Part shown: positions 6,083 through 12,137 of the stretch, in pieces
How positions within the stretch are numbered: the stretch's first letter is position 1
Layout of the letters: each line of letters opens with the position of its first letter
Assembly: GCA_025465405.1 (NCBI GenBank)
Contig: JAODNL010000495.1
Coordinates: forward strand, 1-12,137
DNA: 12,137 bases
Direction of reading: 5' to 3'
Origin: Pseudonocardiales bacterium
GTDB lineage: Bacteria > Actinomycetota > Actinomycetes > Mycobacteriales > Jatrophihabitantaceae
The notes under the pieces: model-generated
Told to the model about the DNA's origin: nothing
Seen by the model: the letters and a program-made list of their open reading frames with translations, nothing else
Database searches by the model: none
Position numbers and translations under genes: made by a program

Positions 6083-6784
6083 TCAGACGGTCCCGGCTCC
6101 GGCGCCTCCGCCGACCGTGGCGTCGCTGGTCCGCCGCCGCCGCTTCTTCACCGGCGGTAGGAACCCGCTCAGGTCGCCGCCGACATCGTTGGTGCGCAGT
6201 ACGTACGGGCGGGTGTCCGTGTAGCGCACGATCGAGACCGAGCACGGATCCACGACGACGCGCTGGAACTGGTCGAGGTGCAGGCCGAGGGCGTCGGCGA
6301 GGATCGCCTTGATCACGTCGCCGTGACTGCAGGCGACCCAGATCGCGTCCGGCCCAAGGCGGGCGTCCCATGCGCGCACGGCCCCGACCGCGCGTGCGGA
6401 GACCTCGGTGAGCGACTCGCCGCCGGGGAATCGAGCCGCGGACGGTTGAGCCTGCACAACCTTCCAGAGCGGATCTTTGGCCAGATCCTTGATCGCGCGT
6501 CCGGTCCACTCGCCGTAGCCGCACTCGACCATCCGCTCGTCGACGTCCCAGGACGGATCGCGTCCGGCCTCGACCTGGGCGGCGCGGATCGGTGTGGCGG
6601 TTTCGACGCACCGCTCCAGCGGGCTGGTGACCACTGCGGCCAGCGGCAAGACGGCGATCCGCGCCGCTACGGCGTCAGCCTGCTTGAGGCCGCGCTCGTC
6701 GAGGTGCACGTCGGGTGTTCGGCCGGCCAGCACCGGACCGGTCATCGCGGTCAGGCCGTGGCGGACCAGCAGCAACGTGGACAC
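6083..6784 (-). CDS. Histidine phosphatase superfamily protein, MSMEG_4193 type
   Basis: This 233-residue protein has the phosphoglycerate-mutase/histidine-phosphatase fold. It transfers phosphate to His9 in LLLVRHG (4-10). Arg8, Arg58 (SPLERC), Glu87 (VECGYGEW) and His154 (CSHGDV) complete the expected phosphate pocket. The true substrate is unknown, and a mutase role is unlikely to be safe to assign. The C-terminal 24 residues are a separate tail: the basic PPVKKRRRR, then SDATVGGGAG. I recall a similar glycine-rich end in relatives, which would make it a family trait. The start is GTG at 6784, giving VSTLLLVRHG, with the uppP stop TAG directly in front (TAGGTG). The two genes must be co-transcribed and probably translationally coupled. 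Beside a kinase-like protein and an undecaprenyl-diphosphatase, a phosphorylated lipid or sugar substrate is possible but is inference. Confidence 0.92.
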   Translation of the reverse strand: MSTLLLVRHGLTAMTGPVLAGRTPDVHLDERGLKQADAVAARIAVLPLAAVVTSPLERCVETATPIRAAQVEAGRDPSWDVDERMVECGYGEWTGRAIKDLAKDPLWKVVQAQPSAARFPGGESLTEVSARAVGAVRAWDARLGPDAIWVACSHGDVIKAILADALGLHLDQFQRVVVDPCSVSIVRYTDTRPYVLRTNDVGGDLSGFLPPVKKRRRRTSDATVGGGAGAGTV

Positions 6785-7642
6785 CTAGTTGGTGGCTTTC
6801 AGGACGCCGGTGCTCAGCAGCACGATCAGCAGCACGCCCAGGGCGATGCGGTAGTAGACGAACACGAACGTGCTGTGACTGGTCAGCCAGCGCATGAGCC
6901 AGGCGATCGAGGCGAGGCCGACCACGAACGCAAAGATCAGCGCGATGCCGGTGAGCCCGGCGCCGGGCGCGTTCTTGTCATTGAGGTGCCGGGCCGCCTC
7001 GTAGGCGCCGGACAGGACAACGGCGGGAATCGACAGCAGGAAGGAGAATCTCGCCGCGGTCGCGCGATCGAGGCCACGGAACAGTCCGGCCGTGATCGTC
7101 GTACCAGACCGTGAGGCGCCGGGGATCAGCGCGATGGCCTGCGCCGTGCCGACGACCACGGCGTCCGTGGTGTTGATCTGCTCCTCGCCGCGAGTGCGCG
7201 AACCGAACTTCTCAGCCGCGCCGAGTGCCACCGCGAGTGCGATGAGGGCACAGGCGATCAGCCACAGGTTGCGCGCGCCCGTCTCGATCTGATGGCTGAA
7301 CGCCAATCCGAACACGCCCACGGGAATGGTGGCCAGGATCAGGTACCACCCCAGCTTGTACTCCAGGCTGTCGCGCACGGTTCGGTCGTAGAGACCGCGC
7401 ACCCACGCGACGGCGACCTGCAGGAGCTCGCGCCAGAAATACAGGACGATCGCCAGCGTCGTGCCGAGTTGGATCACGGCGGTGAACGGCGCGCCCGGGT
7501 CGTTCGTACTGGCTGTACCCGGGTAGTGGAAATGCCAGCCGAAGATCGCCGGGACGATGCGCAGGTGCGCTGTGGACGAGATCGGCAGGAACTCGGTGAG
7601 GCCCTGGACGATGCCCAGGATGACGGCCTGCAGCAGCGTCAT
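6785..7642 (-). CDS. uppP: Undecaprenyl-diphosphatase (BacA/UppP)
   Basis: UppP removes one phosphate from undecaprenyl diphosphate. This restores the lipid carrier for peptidoglycan and wall-polymer synthesis, and overproduction classically gives bacitracin resistance. The 285 residues match the family. The two catalytic signatures are intact: QGLTEFLPISSTAH (13-26), with Glu17 and Ser22, and PGASRSGTTI (174-183), with Arg178. An FRGLDRATAARFSFLLSIP block follows. Several hydrophobic helices (about 52-80, 98-116, 125-142, 198-215, 232-250 and 258-280) make it a polytopic membrane protein. The ATG at 7642 overlaps the stop of the LLM oxidoreductase gene as ATGA, and its own stop abuts the phosphatase start. 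It is thus tightly locked into the operon. No separate ribosome-binding site stands out. Confidence 0.96.
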   Translation of the reverse strand: MTLLQAVILGIVQGLTEFLPISSTAHLRIVPAIFGWHFHYPGTASTNDPGAPFTAVIQLGTTLAIVLYFWRELLQVAVAWVRGLYDRTVRDSLEYKLGWYLILATIPVGVFGLAFSHQIETGARNLWLIACALIALAVALGAAEKFGSRTRGEEQINTTDAVVVGTAQAIALIPGASRSGTTITAGLFRGLDRATAARFSFLLSIPAVVLSGAYEAARHLNDKNAPGAGLTGIALIFAFVVGLASIAWLMRWLTSHSTFVFVYYRIALGVLLIVLLSTGVLKATN

Positions 7643-8688
7643 GGGGCGAGCCCGGCCTTGTCCAGGGCTTCCGCGGCGGTCCGAAGCGCCGCGATCCGCT
7701 CGTCGAGCGTCGCGGCGAACGGCGTGAGCGACAGCGTGGTGACCCCGGCGGCAGCGAACTCTGCCATCCGGTCGGCGATGCGCTCGCGTGAGCCCAAGAG
7801 CGACGTCGCATCCACGAACTCGGCCGGAACCGCGGCCGCGGCCCCGTCGTAGTCGCGGGCGAGGTAGCGGTTCTGTACCTCGGCGGCCTCGGCGGCATAT
7901 CCCATGCGCACTGCCAAGTCGTTGTAGAAGTTCTGCTCGCGGCTACCCATGCCGCCGACGTACAGGGCGGCATAGGAACGCACCGGCACGGCACACGCGG
8001 TCGGGTCGTCGCCCACGACGATCGGCACCGACGCAGCGACGTCGAAACCCTCGAGCGTCTTGCCGACCTTCGCGCGGCCGTCGCGCAGCAGTGCACGCTG
8101 TTCGTCGCCGAAGGACGGCGCGAAGAAGATCGCCAGCCAGCCGTCAGCCAGTTCCCCGGCAAGCTGGAGGTTCTTCGGCCCGACAGCAGCGAGATAGATC
8201 GGGATGTGCTCGCGCACCGGGTGCACGATCAGTTGCAGAGCCTTGCCAGGCCCGTCCGGAAGGGGCAGTTCGTAGGTCGCGCCCTCGTAGCGGACCCGCT
8301 TGCGGGACAACGCCATCGTGACGATGTCGACGTACTCCCGGGTGCGGGTCAGCGGCTTGGCGAACCGCACGCCGTGCCAACCCTCCGAGACCTGCGGTCC
8401 CGAGACGCCGAGCCCGAGGCGGAATCGGCCGCCCGACAGGGTGTCCAGCGTCGCTGCCGTCATCGCGGTCATGGCCGGGGTGCGAGCCGGGATCTGCAAC
8501 ACCGCGCTGCCGACGTCGATGTGCTCGGTCTGGGCCGCTACCCAGCTCAGCACGGTCACCGCGTCGGACCCGTAGGCCTCCGCGGCCCACACCACGGCGA
8601 AGCCCAGCTGGTCGGCTTCGCGGGCCAGGGCCAGATTGTCGGCATCGTTGCCCATGCCCCAGTAGCCGAGGTTCAGTCCGAGCTGCAC
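7639..8688 (-). CDS. LLM class F420-dependent oxidoreductase (luciferase-like barrel)
   Basis: This is a 349-residue luciferase-like monooxygenase-fold protein of the F420-using branch. It is similar to what I recall of M. tuberculosis Rv3520c, and its substrate is unknown. Supporting blocks are LGLNLGYWG (3-11), WAAEAYGSDA (34-43), GLGVSGPQVSEGWHG (92-106), KPLTRTREYVDI (111-122), IYLAAVGPKNLQLAGE and YVGGMGSREQNFYND. The barrel is complete to a normal C-terminus, and the protein should be cytosolic. The start is GTG at 8688. It gives the usual family N-terminus, lies 6 nt from a TATGGT -10-like hexamer, and avoids a long upstream open frame that runs antisense to the aldo/keto reductase. 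It heads the six-gene operon and is divergent from that reductase. F420 use is inferred from motif resemblance; FMN use is less likely but not excluded. Confidence 0.93.
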   Translation of the reverse strand: MQLGLNLGYWGMGNDADNLALAREADQLGFAVVWAAEAYGSDAVTVLSWVAAQTEHIDVGSAVLQIPARTPAMTAMTAATLDTLSGGRFRLGLGVSGPQVSEGWHGVRFAKPLTRTREYVDIVTMALSRKRVRYEGATYELPLPDGPGKALQLIVHPVREHIPIYLAAVGPKNLQLAGELADGWLAIFFAPSFGDEQRALLRDGRAKVGKTLEGFDVAASVPIVVGDDPTACAVPVRSYAALYVGGMGSREQNFYNDLAVRMGYAAEAAEVQNRYLARDYDGAAAAVPAEFVDATSLLGSRERIADRMAEFAAAGVTTLSLTPFAATLDERIAALRTAAEALDKAGLAP

Positions 8689-8694
8689 CGCGTC

Positions 8695-8700
8695 ACCATA
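8695..8700 (-). promoter_or_regulatory. Putative leaderless -10 element of the LLM-uppP-mshC operon
   Basis: On the minus strand TATGGT lies 6 nt before the GTG at 8688, which fits a transcript starting on the start codon. No Shine-Dalgarno is seen. A -35 placed 17 bp upstream would fall at about 8718-8723, overlapping the -35 zone of the opposite promoter. The two could therefore compete for polymerase. Confidence 0.5.
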
Positions 8701-8736
8701 GCGAGCACCCTCGCGTGCCCCGGTGTGCCGAGCCGG

Positions 8737-8742
8737 TAGTTT
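8737..8742 (+). promoter_or_regulatory. Putative leaderless -10 element of the aldo/keto reductase operon
   Basis: TAGTTT lies 6 nt before the GTG at 8749. No Shine-Dalgarno is present; the intervening bases are CGCCGG. The geometry repeats that of the minus-strand promoter at 8695-8700. No clear -35 hexamer was found. Confidence 0.5.
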
Positions 8743-8748
8743 CGCCGG

Positions 8749-9717
8749 GTGAAGCAGCGCAGCGTAGGGCGAAGCGGCCTCAAGGTTTCGCACCTCGGCC
8801 TCGGCACGATGACGTGGGGTCGCGAAACCGACGCGGACGAGGCGGCCGCGCAACTCGTCGCGTTCCGGGACGCCGGGGGCACGCTCGTGGACACGGCCGC
8901 GTCGTACGGGTCCGGTGAGGCGGAGCGGATGCTCGGCCAGCTCGTCGCCGACGTCGTGCCTCGCTCCGAACTGGTGATCGCCACGAAGGCCGGCATCATG
9001 CGTACCGACGACGGCCGCCAGGTCGACGCGTCGCGCGGAACGCTGCTGCGTCGGCTGGACGAGTCGCTGCGCAAGCTCGGTATCGATTACATCGATCTCT
9101 GGTACGTCCACTACGTCGACGACACGGTGCCGCACGAGGAGACACTCTCGGCCCTGGACGCCGCCGTCGCGTCCGGCAAGGTGCGCTATGTCGGCGTCTC
9201 GAACTACTGCGGATGGCGATTGGCTCGCGCGGCCACGTGGCAGCAGGCGGCACCGGGACGCGCTCCGATCGTCGCGAATCAGGTGCGGTACTCGCTGCTG
9301 GACCGGGGCGTCGAGCGCGAGGTGGTGGCGGCGTCCGCCGCGCTGGGTGTCGGCGTGCTGCCCTATTCACCGTTGGGCGGCGGGGTGCTCACGGGGAAGT
9401 ATCGCGGCGGCGTGCCGACCGATTCACGCGTTGCGGTCAGGGGTCGAAACCTGCCGGCGATGCAGCGTCCAGGCGCCATCGGTGTCGTCGAGGCGGTCGC
9501 CACTGCCGCCGACGGGCTGGCCAGCTCGCCGGTGGCGGTCGCCCTCGCGTGGCTGCGCGACCGGCCTGGCGTCACCGCGCCGATCCTCGGCGCACGCACG
9601 CTCGGGCAGCTGACCGCGGCGTTGGCCTGCGAGACGCTCGACCTGCCGTACGAGATCCGTCAGGCGCTCGACGACGTCTCCGCGCCCGCGATCGAGTACC
9701 CGGAGAACGTCAGCTGA
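8749..9717 (+). CDS. Aldo/keto reductase family protein
   Basis: This 322-residue NADPH-type aldo/keto reductase has the (beta/alpha)8 barrel fold. It opens with MKQRSVGRSGLKVSHLGLGT (first codon GTG), typical of the family members related to potassium-channel beta subunits. The catalytic tetrad is Asp48 and Tyr53 in LVDTAASYGSGEAE, Lys80 in IATKAG and His121 in WYVHYVD. The phosphate-side blocks YVGVSNYCGW, VANQVRYSLLDR, LPYSPLGGGVLTGKY and PILGARTLGQL are present. The substrate is unknown; such enzymes reduce aldehydes or ketones. The GTG start gives a full N-terminus and sits 6 nt behind a TAGTTT hexamer. The helicase gene follows after 14 nt, so the two are likely co-transcribed. The divergent arrangement with an F420-type oxidoreductase places two redox enzymes under one small control region. 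Confidence 0.95.
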   Translation: MKQRSVGRSGLKVSHLGLGTMTWGRETDADEAAAQLVAFRDAGGTLVDTAASYGSGEAERMLGQLVADVVPRSELVIATKAGIMRTDDGRQVDASRGTLLRRLDESLRKLGIDYIDLWYVHYVDDTVPHEETLSALDAAVASGKVRYVGVSNYCGWRLARAATWQQAAPGRAPIVANQVRYSLLDRGVEREVVAASAALGVGVLPYSPLGGGVLTGKYRGGVPTDSRVAVRGRNLPAMQRPGAIGVVEAVATAADGLASSPVAVALAWLRDRPGVTAPILGARTLGQLTAALACETLDLPYEIRQALDDVSAPAIEYPENVS

Positions 9718-9720
9718 GCC

Positions 9721-9724
9721 AGGA
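9721..9724 (+). promoter_or_regulatory. Shine-Dalgarno that sets the helicase start
   Basis: AGGA lies 7 nt before the GTG at 9732, in the 14-base gap after the aldo/keto reductase stop. It supports that GTG over further upstream in-frame codons that lie inside the reductase gene. It also contrasts with the operon-first genes here, which lack such a site. Confidence 0.55.
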
Positions 9725-9731
9725 TCGAGCC

Positions 9732-11633
9732 GTGAGCACCGACCCGGTGTTTGCCGCGTTCTGTGCGGCCGGCCTCTGGCCCGGGCTGGGACGCACGCTT
9801 GCCGGCGCGCTCGAGGGAGCGGGCATCGAGGCGCCGGCCGATGTGAACGCGACGAACCTGGCCGCGCTGCCTAAGGTCGGACCGACCCGAGCCGGCCGGC
9901 TGCTGTCGGCGTTCATCGCCGCCGCTCCCGTGTACGAGGTCGTCGAGCTGCTGGTGCCGGCCTCGGTCGAGGCTCGGATCGCATCCCGCGTGGTCGACGT
10001 GCTCGGGCCACCCGCGTCGCGACTGTTGCGCGACGACCCGTGGCTGTTGCTGAGCGTCTCGGGCCTGTCCCCCTCGGACGCCGACCGCCTCGCCCGCGTT
10101 GCCATTCCCGGCGTACGGCGCGACGATCCGCGCCGGGCCCGCGCGCTGGTCGGCTATGTGCTCGCGCGGGTGGCCCGGGACGGGCACACGCTCGCTCCGC
10201 GCGACGCCGTGGAGCAGGCCCTCGGCGAGTTCGGTACCGGTGATCCGCGCGAGGCGGTCGACGCCGCCGTCGAATCGGCGTCCGTGATCGCCATCGAGGA
10301 CGGCGAGCAGACGCTGCTCGGCCTGGCCCGATTCGTCGAGGCCGAGGACGGCATCGCCGAGGGCATCGCCCGGCTGGTCTCGTCCGCCGAGCCGATCGCA
10401 GGCGACCTGAAGCGGGCCGAGTCGCGTTCGCTGGACGAGGCGCAGCGCTCGGCCGTCACGGCGGCGCTGCGATCTGGGGTGAGCGTGCTCACCGGCGGGC
10501 CGGGCACCGGCAAGAGCCGGACGGTGGCCGCGATCGTGTCGCTGGCCGAACATGCTGGCAAGTCGGTGGCGCTGGCCGCGCCGACGGGCCGCGCGGCGAA
10601 GCGGCTCGAGGAACTGTGCGACTCCCCCGCATCGACGATCCATCGCCTGCTGGGTGCCCAGCCCCGGCAGTCGGCCGACGGTGTCAGGTTCGACGGCGGG
10701 TTCGCCCGCGGCTCGGACTGGCCGCTCGACGAGGCGCTCGTCGTGGTGGACGAGGCATCGATGCTGGACGTGGAACTTGCGGATGCGCTCGTGTCCGCGT
10801 GCGCTGACGGCACGCATCTGGTGTTCGTCGGCGACGCCGCCCAGCTGCCCTCGATCGGTCCGGGTCGGGTGCTCGGCGACTTGATCGACTCGGGGACGGT
10901 TCCGGTGACCGAGCTGACGACGCTGTACCGACAGGCTGAGGGCGGCACGATCGCCCGCCTTGCTACAGCCGTGCGCTCGGGCGAGCTGCCGCCGGTCGAG
11001 GACCCGACGCGTGAGGTGGTCGTCGTCGCGGCGCGTGGCTCTGCCGATGCGGCGCACCGCGTGGTCCAGCTCGTGACCGACTCCATTCCACGGGCGCTCG
11101 GCATCCCGTCCGATCAGGTGCAGGTGGTCACGCCGGTGCACCGCGGTGGCGCGGGCACCCAGGGTCTGAACGCGGCACTGAAGGCGAAGCTCAATCCGGG
11201 CCCTGGCCGCTTCGACGTCGGCGACCGGGTGGTCGCGACCGCCAACCATCTCGAGGCCGAACCGTTCGGGTACGCGAACGGCGAGGTCGGGGTCGTGGCC
11301 GACGTCGAGCGCGGCGGCACGGTCACGGTCGACTTCGCCTCCGGACCGGCCGAGGTGAAAGGCAAGGCGCTGGCCGACCTGCTGCACGGCTGGGCGATCA
11401 CGGTGCACCGCGCGCAGGGATCTGAGTTCCCGGCCGTCGTGGTGGTCATCCCGCCGGAGGCGGCCGGGATGCTGTCCCGGCCGCTGGTCTACACGGCTCT
11501 GACGCGCGCGCAACGGCACCTGTCCGTGGTACATGCGGCCGGCCCCGCGCTGGCGCGAGCGGTCCGCCAGGTCGGCACGCTGCCGCGCCGGACCCGCCTC
11601 AAGGAGCGGCTGGCGGAGTACCTCCCCACCTGA
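9732..11633 (+). CDS. RecD-like (RecD2-type) ATP-dependent DNA helicase with HhH region
   Basis: This 633-residue superfamily 1B helicase is expected to move 5'-3' on DNA in repair or replication-fork handling. An N-terminal segment with LAALPKVGPTRAGRLLSAF (43-61) looks like a helix-hairpin-helix DNA-binding unit. The motor follows: Walker A TGGPGTGKS (254-262), motif Ia APTGRAAKRL (283-292), TIHRLLGA, Walker B VVVDEASMLD (337-346), FVGDAAQLPSIGPGR (365-379) and TLYRQ (397-401). GWAITVHRAQGSEFP (553-567) and RPLVYTALTRAQRHL (583-597) are the last two motor motifs. RecD2 proteins are usually about 720-800 residues; this one is shorter at the N-terminus. All motor motifs are intact. No recB or recC lies near, which favours a stand-alone RecD2-like role over RecBCD. 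It is the second gene of the aldo/keto reductase operon, with its own AGGA site. Confidence 0.93.
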   Translation: MSTDPVFAAFCAAGLWPGLGRTLAGALEGAGIEAPADVNATNLAALPKVGPTRAGRLLSAFIAAAPVYEVVELLVPASVEARIASRVVDVLGPPASRLLRDDPWLLLSVSGLSPSDADRLARVAIPGVRRDDPRRARALVGYVLARVARDGHTLAPRDAVEQALGEFGTGDPREAVDAAVESASVIAIEDGEQTLLGLARFVEAEDGIAEGIARLVSSAEPIAGDLKRAESRSLDEAQRSAVTAALRSGVSVLTGGPGTGKSRTVAAIVSLAEHAGKSVALAAPTGRAAKRLEELCDSPASTIHRLLGAQPRQSADGVRFDGGFARGSDWPLDEALVVVDEASMLDVELADALVSACADGTHLVFVGDAAQLPSIGPGRVLGDLIDSGTVPVTELTTLYRQAEGGTIARLATAVRSGELPPVEDPTREVVVVAARGSADAAHRVVQLVTDSIPRALGIPSDQVQVVTPVHRGGAGTQGLNAALKAKLNPGPGRFDVGDRVVATANHLEAEPFGYANGEVGVVADVERGGTVTVDFASGPAEVKGKALADLLHGWAITVHRAQGSEFPAVVVVIPPEAAGMLSRPLVYTALTRAQRHLSVVHAAGPALARAVRQVGTLPRRTRLKERLAEYLPT

Positions 11634-11701
11634 TCGGGCCCGGCAGCGTTTCTCGACCGGCGGGGTGGCCAGCGTTCCGGTTGGGGCGTTCAATAGGCGC
11701 C

Positions 11702-11932
11702 ATGACGGCTCTTGCCGAGGACGGCGCTGATCCCGACTGGGAGTACGCGCCGCTGCGGATCCCGGCCGACGTCAACCGGCCTACCGCCGCGGCGCAACTG
11801 TCGCTGCATGCCGAGTTCGGCGGCTGGGAGCTTGCCCGCGTCGTGCGCTACGTCGACGGGACGCGGCGCGTGTGGCTGCGGCGCCGGCGCCGCTCCGGCG
11901 CCGCATTGCCGCTCCCTCGCCTCTCTGTCTGA
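11702..11932 (+). CDS. DUF5703 family small protein
   Basis: The product has 76 residues and unknown function. WEYAPLRIPADVNR (13-26), HAEFGGWELARVVRY (36-50) and DGTRRVWLRRR (52-62) resemble the DUF5703 pattern of actinobacteria, probably the Rv2137c counterpart. It should be cytosolic and basic at its end, with five consecutive Arg at 60-64. The last dozen residues, SGAALPLPRLSV, do not look like the family end as I remember it. They lie in and after a strong inverted repeat, so the C-terminus may have drifted. The ATG at 11702 is chosen; it has a weak AGG 4 nt away and a TTCAAT hexamer 7 nt away. A TTG at 11681 is an alternative. It follows the helicase by 68 nt on the same strand and may share its transcript. 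Confidence 0.82.
   Translation: MTALAEDGADPDWEYAPLRIPADVNRPTAAAQLSLHAEFGGWELARVVRYVDGTRRVWLRRRRRSGAALPLPRLSV
11877..11905. repeat. Perfect 11-bp inverted repeat in the 3' end of the DUF5703 gene
   Basis: TGCGGCGCCGG and its exact reverse complement CCGGCGCCGCA flank a 7-base loop that itself continues the GCC/GGC pattern. All stem pairs but one are G:C, so the RNA hairpin would be very stable. It lies 25 bp before the stop codon and encodes the polyarginine stretch. No T-run follows. It could act as an mRNA 3' stem or be a by-product of arginine codons. Confidence 0.6.
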
Positions 11933-12137
11933 TTGCGAGGCGCCGATCCGACGCTCAGACGGACCGTTCTGGGCCAGCCGCATTCGCACTCTCATGGCGG
12001 GGACAAGCGCGGCCAGGTGCCACGGAGCGGGACCGACACATGCTTCGGTCGATCGCGTGACCGGCCGTCGCGCCGCTCGGGCGGGTGGGGCGTCGTCACG
12101 CAACGCCTCCCATCCCGTCGATTGCCTGTCGTAGCGC
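11933..12137. other. Terminal 205 bp without a supportable gene
   Basis: Nothing coding is convincing on either strand. Open frames crossing this stretch also cross the DUF5703 gene or show arginine/proline-rich shadow composition. A 7-bp inverted repeat, GCGTGAC (12055-12061) with GTCACGC (12095-12101), encloses 33 GC-rich bases. No tRNA T-arm, T-run or promoter consensus was recognised. It may be intergenic, or lie beside a gene beyond the window. Confidence 0.5.

Noticed and set aside
8689..9135. N-terminal extension of the LLM oxidoreductase to an upstream ATG at 9135
   Set aside because: The added 149 residues are antisense to the aldo/keto reductase and have no homology-like pattern. 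GTG 8688 gives the normal family N-terminus.
9213..9731. In-frame upstream extension of the helicase
   Set aside because: The segment lies out of frame within the aldo/keto reductase gene and has low-complexity shadow composition. GTG 9732 has an AGGA site and begins a plausible N-terminus.
9660..11693. 677-codon minus-strand open frame over the helicase
   Set aside because: It mirrors the plus-strand helicase, is rich in Arg, His and Gln without recognisable domains, and would run antisense to all helicase motifs.
11690..12103. Minus-strand or alternative plus-strand gene across the window end
   Set aside because: The frames overlap the DUF5703 gene, are Arg/Ala/Pro-rich and have no recognisable motif or start signal.
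1..12137. tRNA, rRNA, CRISPR array, insertion sequence or prophage genes
   Set aside because: No T-arm or anticodon-arm pattern, no regularly spaced repeats, and no transposase, integrase or phage structural protein was recognised. The only tandem repeat is the three-copy unit at 2257-2354, which has no spacers.

Overview
The window is a dense, GC-rich chromosomal stretch that reads as an actinobacterium. Three things point there. MshC makes mycothiol, which is essentially restricted to actinobacteria. A luciferase-like oxidoreductase carries the signature of F420-dependent enzymes. Three neighbouring small families (SCO1664-type kinase-like, DUF3090, MSMEG_4193-type phosphatase) form a characteristic actinobacterial trio. 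From memory, the gene content matches the Mycobacterium tuberculosis region around Rv2124c-Rv2125 and Rv2130c-Rv2137c. The genus cannot be named from this sequence. No mobile element, CRISPR array, tRNA or rRNA is visible, so this is conserved core chromosome.

Layout. (1) Bases 1-2197, minus: the first 732 codons of cobalamin-dependent methionine synthase metH, cut by the window edge. (2) Bases 2198-2345: a divergent promoter region. Its plus-strand side encodes a 33-residue ORF built from a 33-bp tandem repeat, whose stop overlaps the start of (3) a PAC2-family gene (2346-3236, plus). (4) Bases 3237-3449: a convergent gap with small hairpins. (5) Bases 3450-8688: a six-gene minus-strand operon, in transcription order F420-type LLM oxidoreductase, uppP, histidine phosphatase, DUF3090 zinc-ribbon protein, SCO1664 kinase-like protein, mshC. 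Three of its junctions are ATGA overlaps or direct abutments. (6) Bases 8689-8748: a second divergent promoter region. (7) Bases 8749-11932, plus: an aldo/keto reductase, a RecD-like helicase with an HhH region, and a small DUF5703 protein. (8) Bases 11933-12137: no gene that can be supported.

How it fits together. The operon joins undecaprenyl-phosphate recycling (UppP), the committed ATP-using step of mycothiol synthesis (MshC) and an uncharacterised module that pairs a kinase-like fold with a phosphatase and a zinc-ribbon protein. Together with the F420-type oxidoreductase this suggests envelope-lipid and redox upkeep, but that link is inference. Five transcription heads share one architecture: a TAnnnT -10 hexamer 6-7 nt before the start codon and no Shine-Dalgarno. 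This is what leaderless transcripts look like. The least ordinary item is the repeat-encoded upstream ORF of the PAC2 gene, which ends in a G6A heptamer in the right register for -1 slippage into PAC2.
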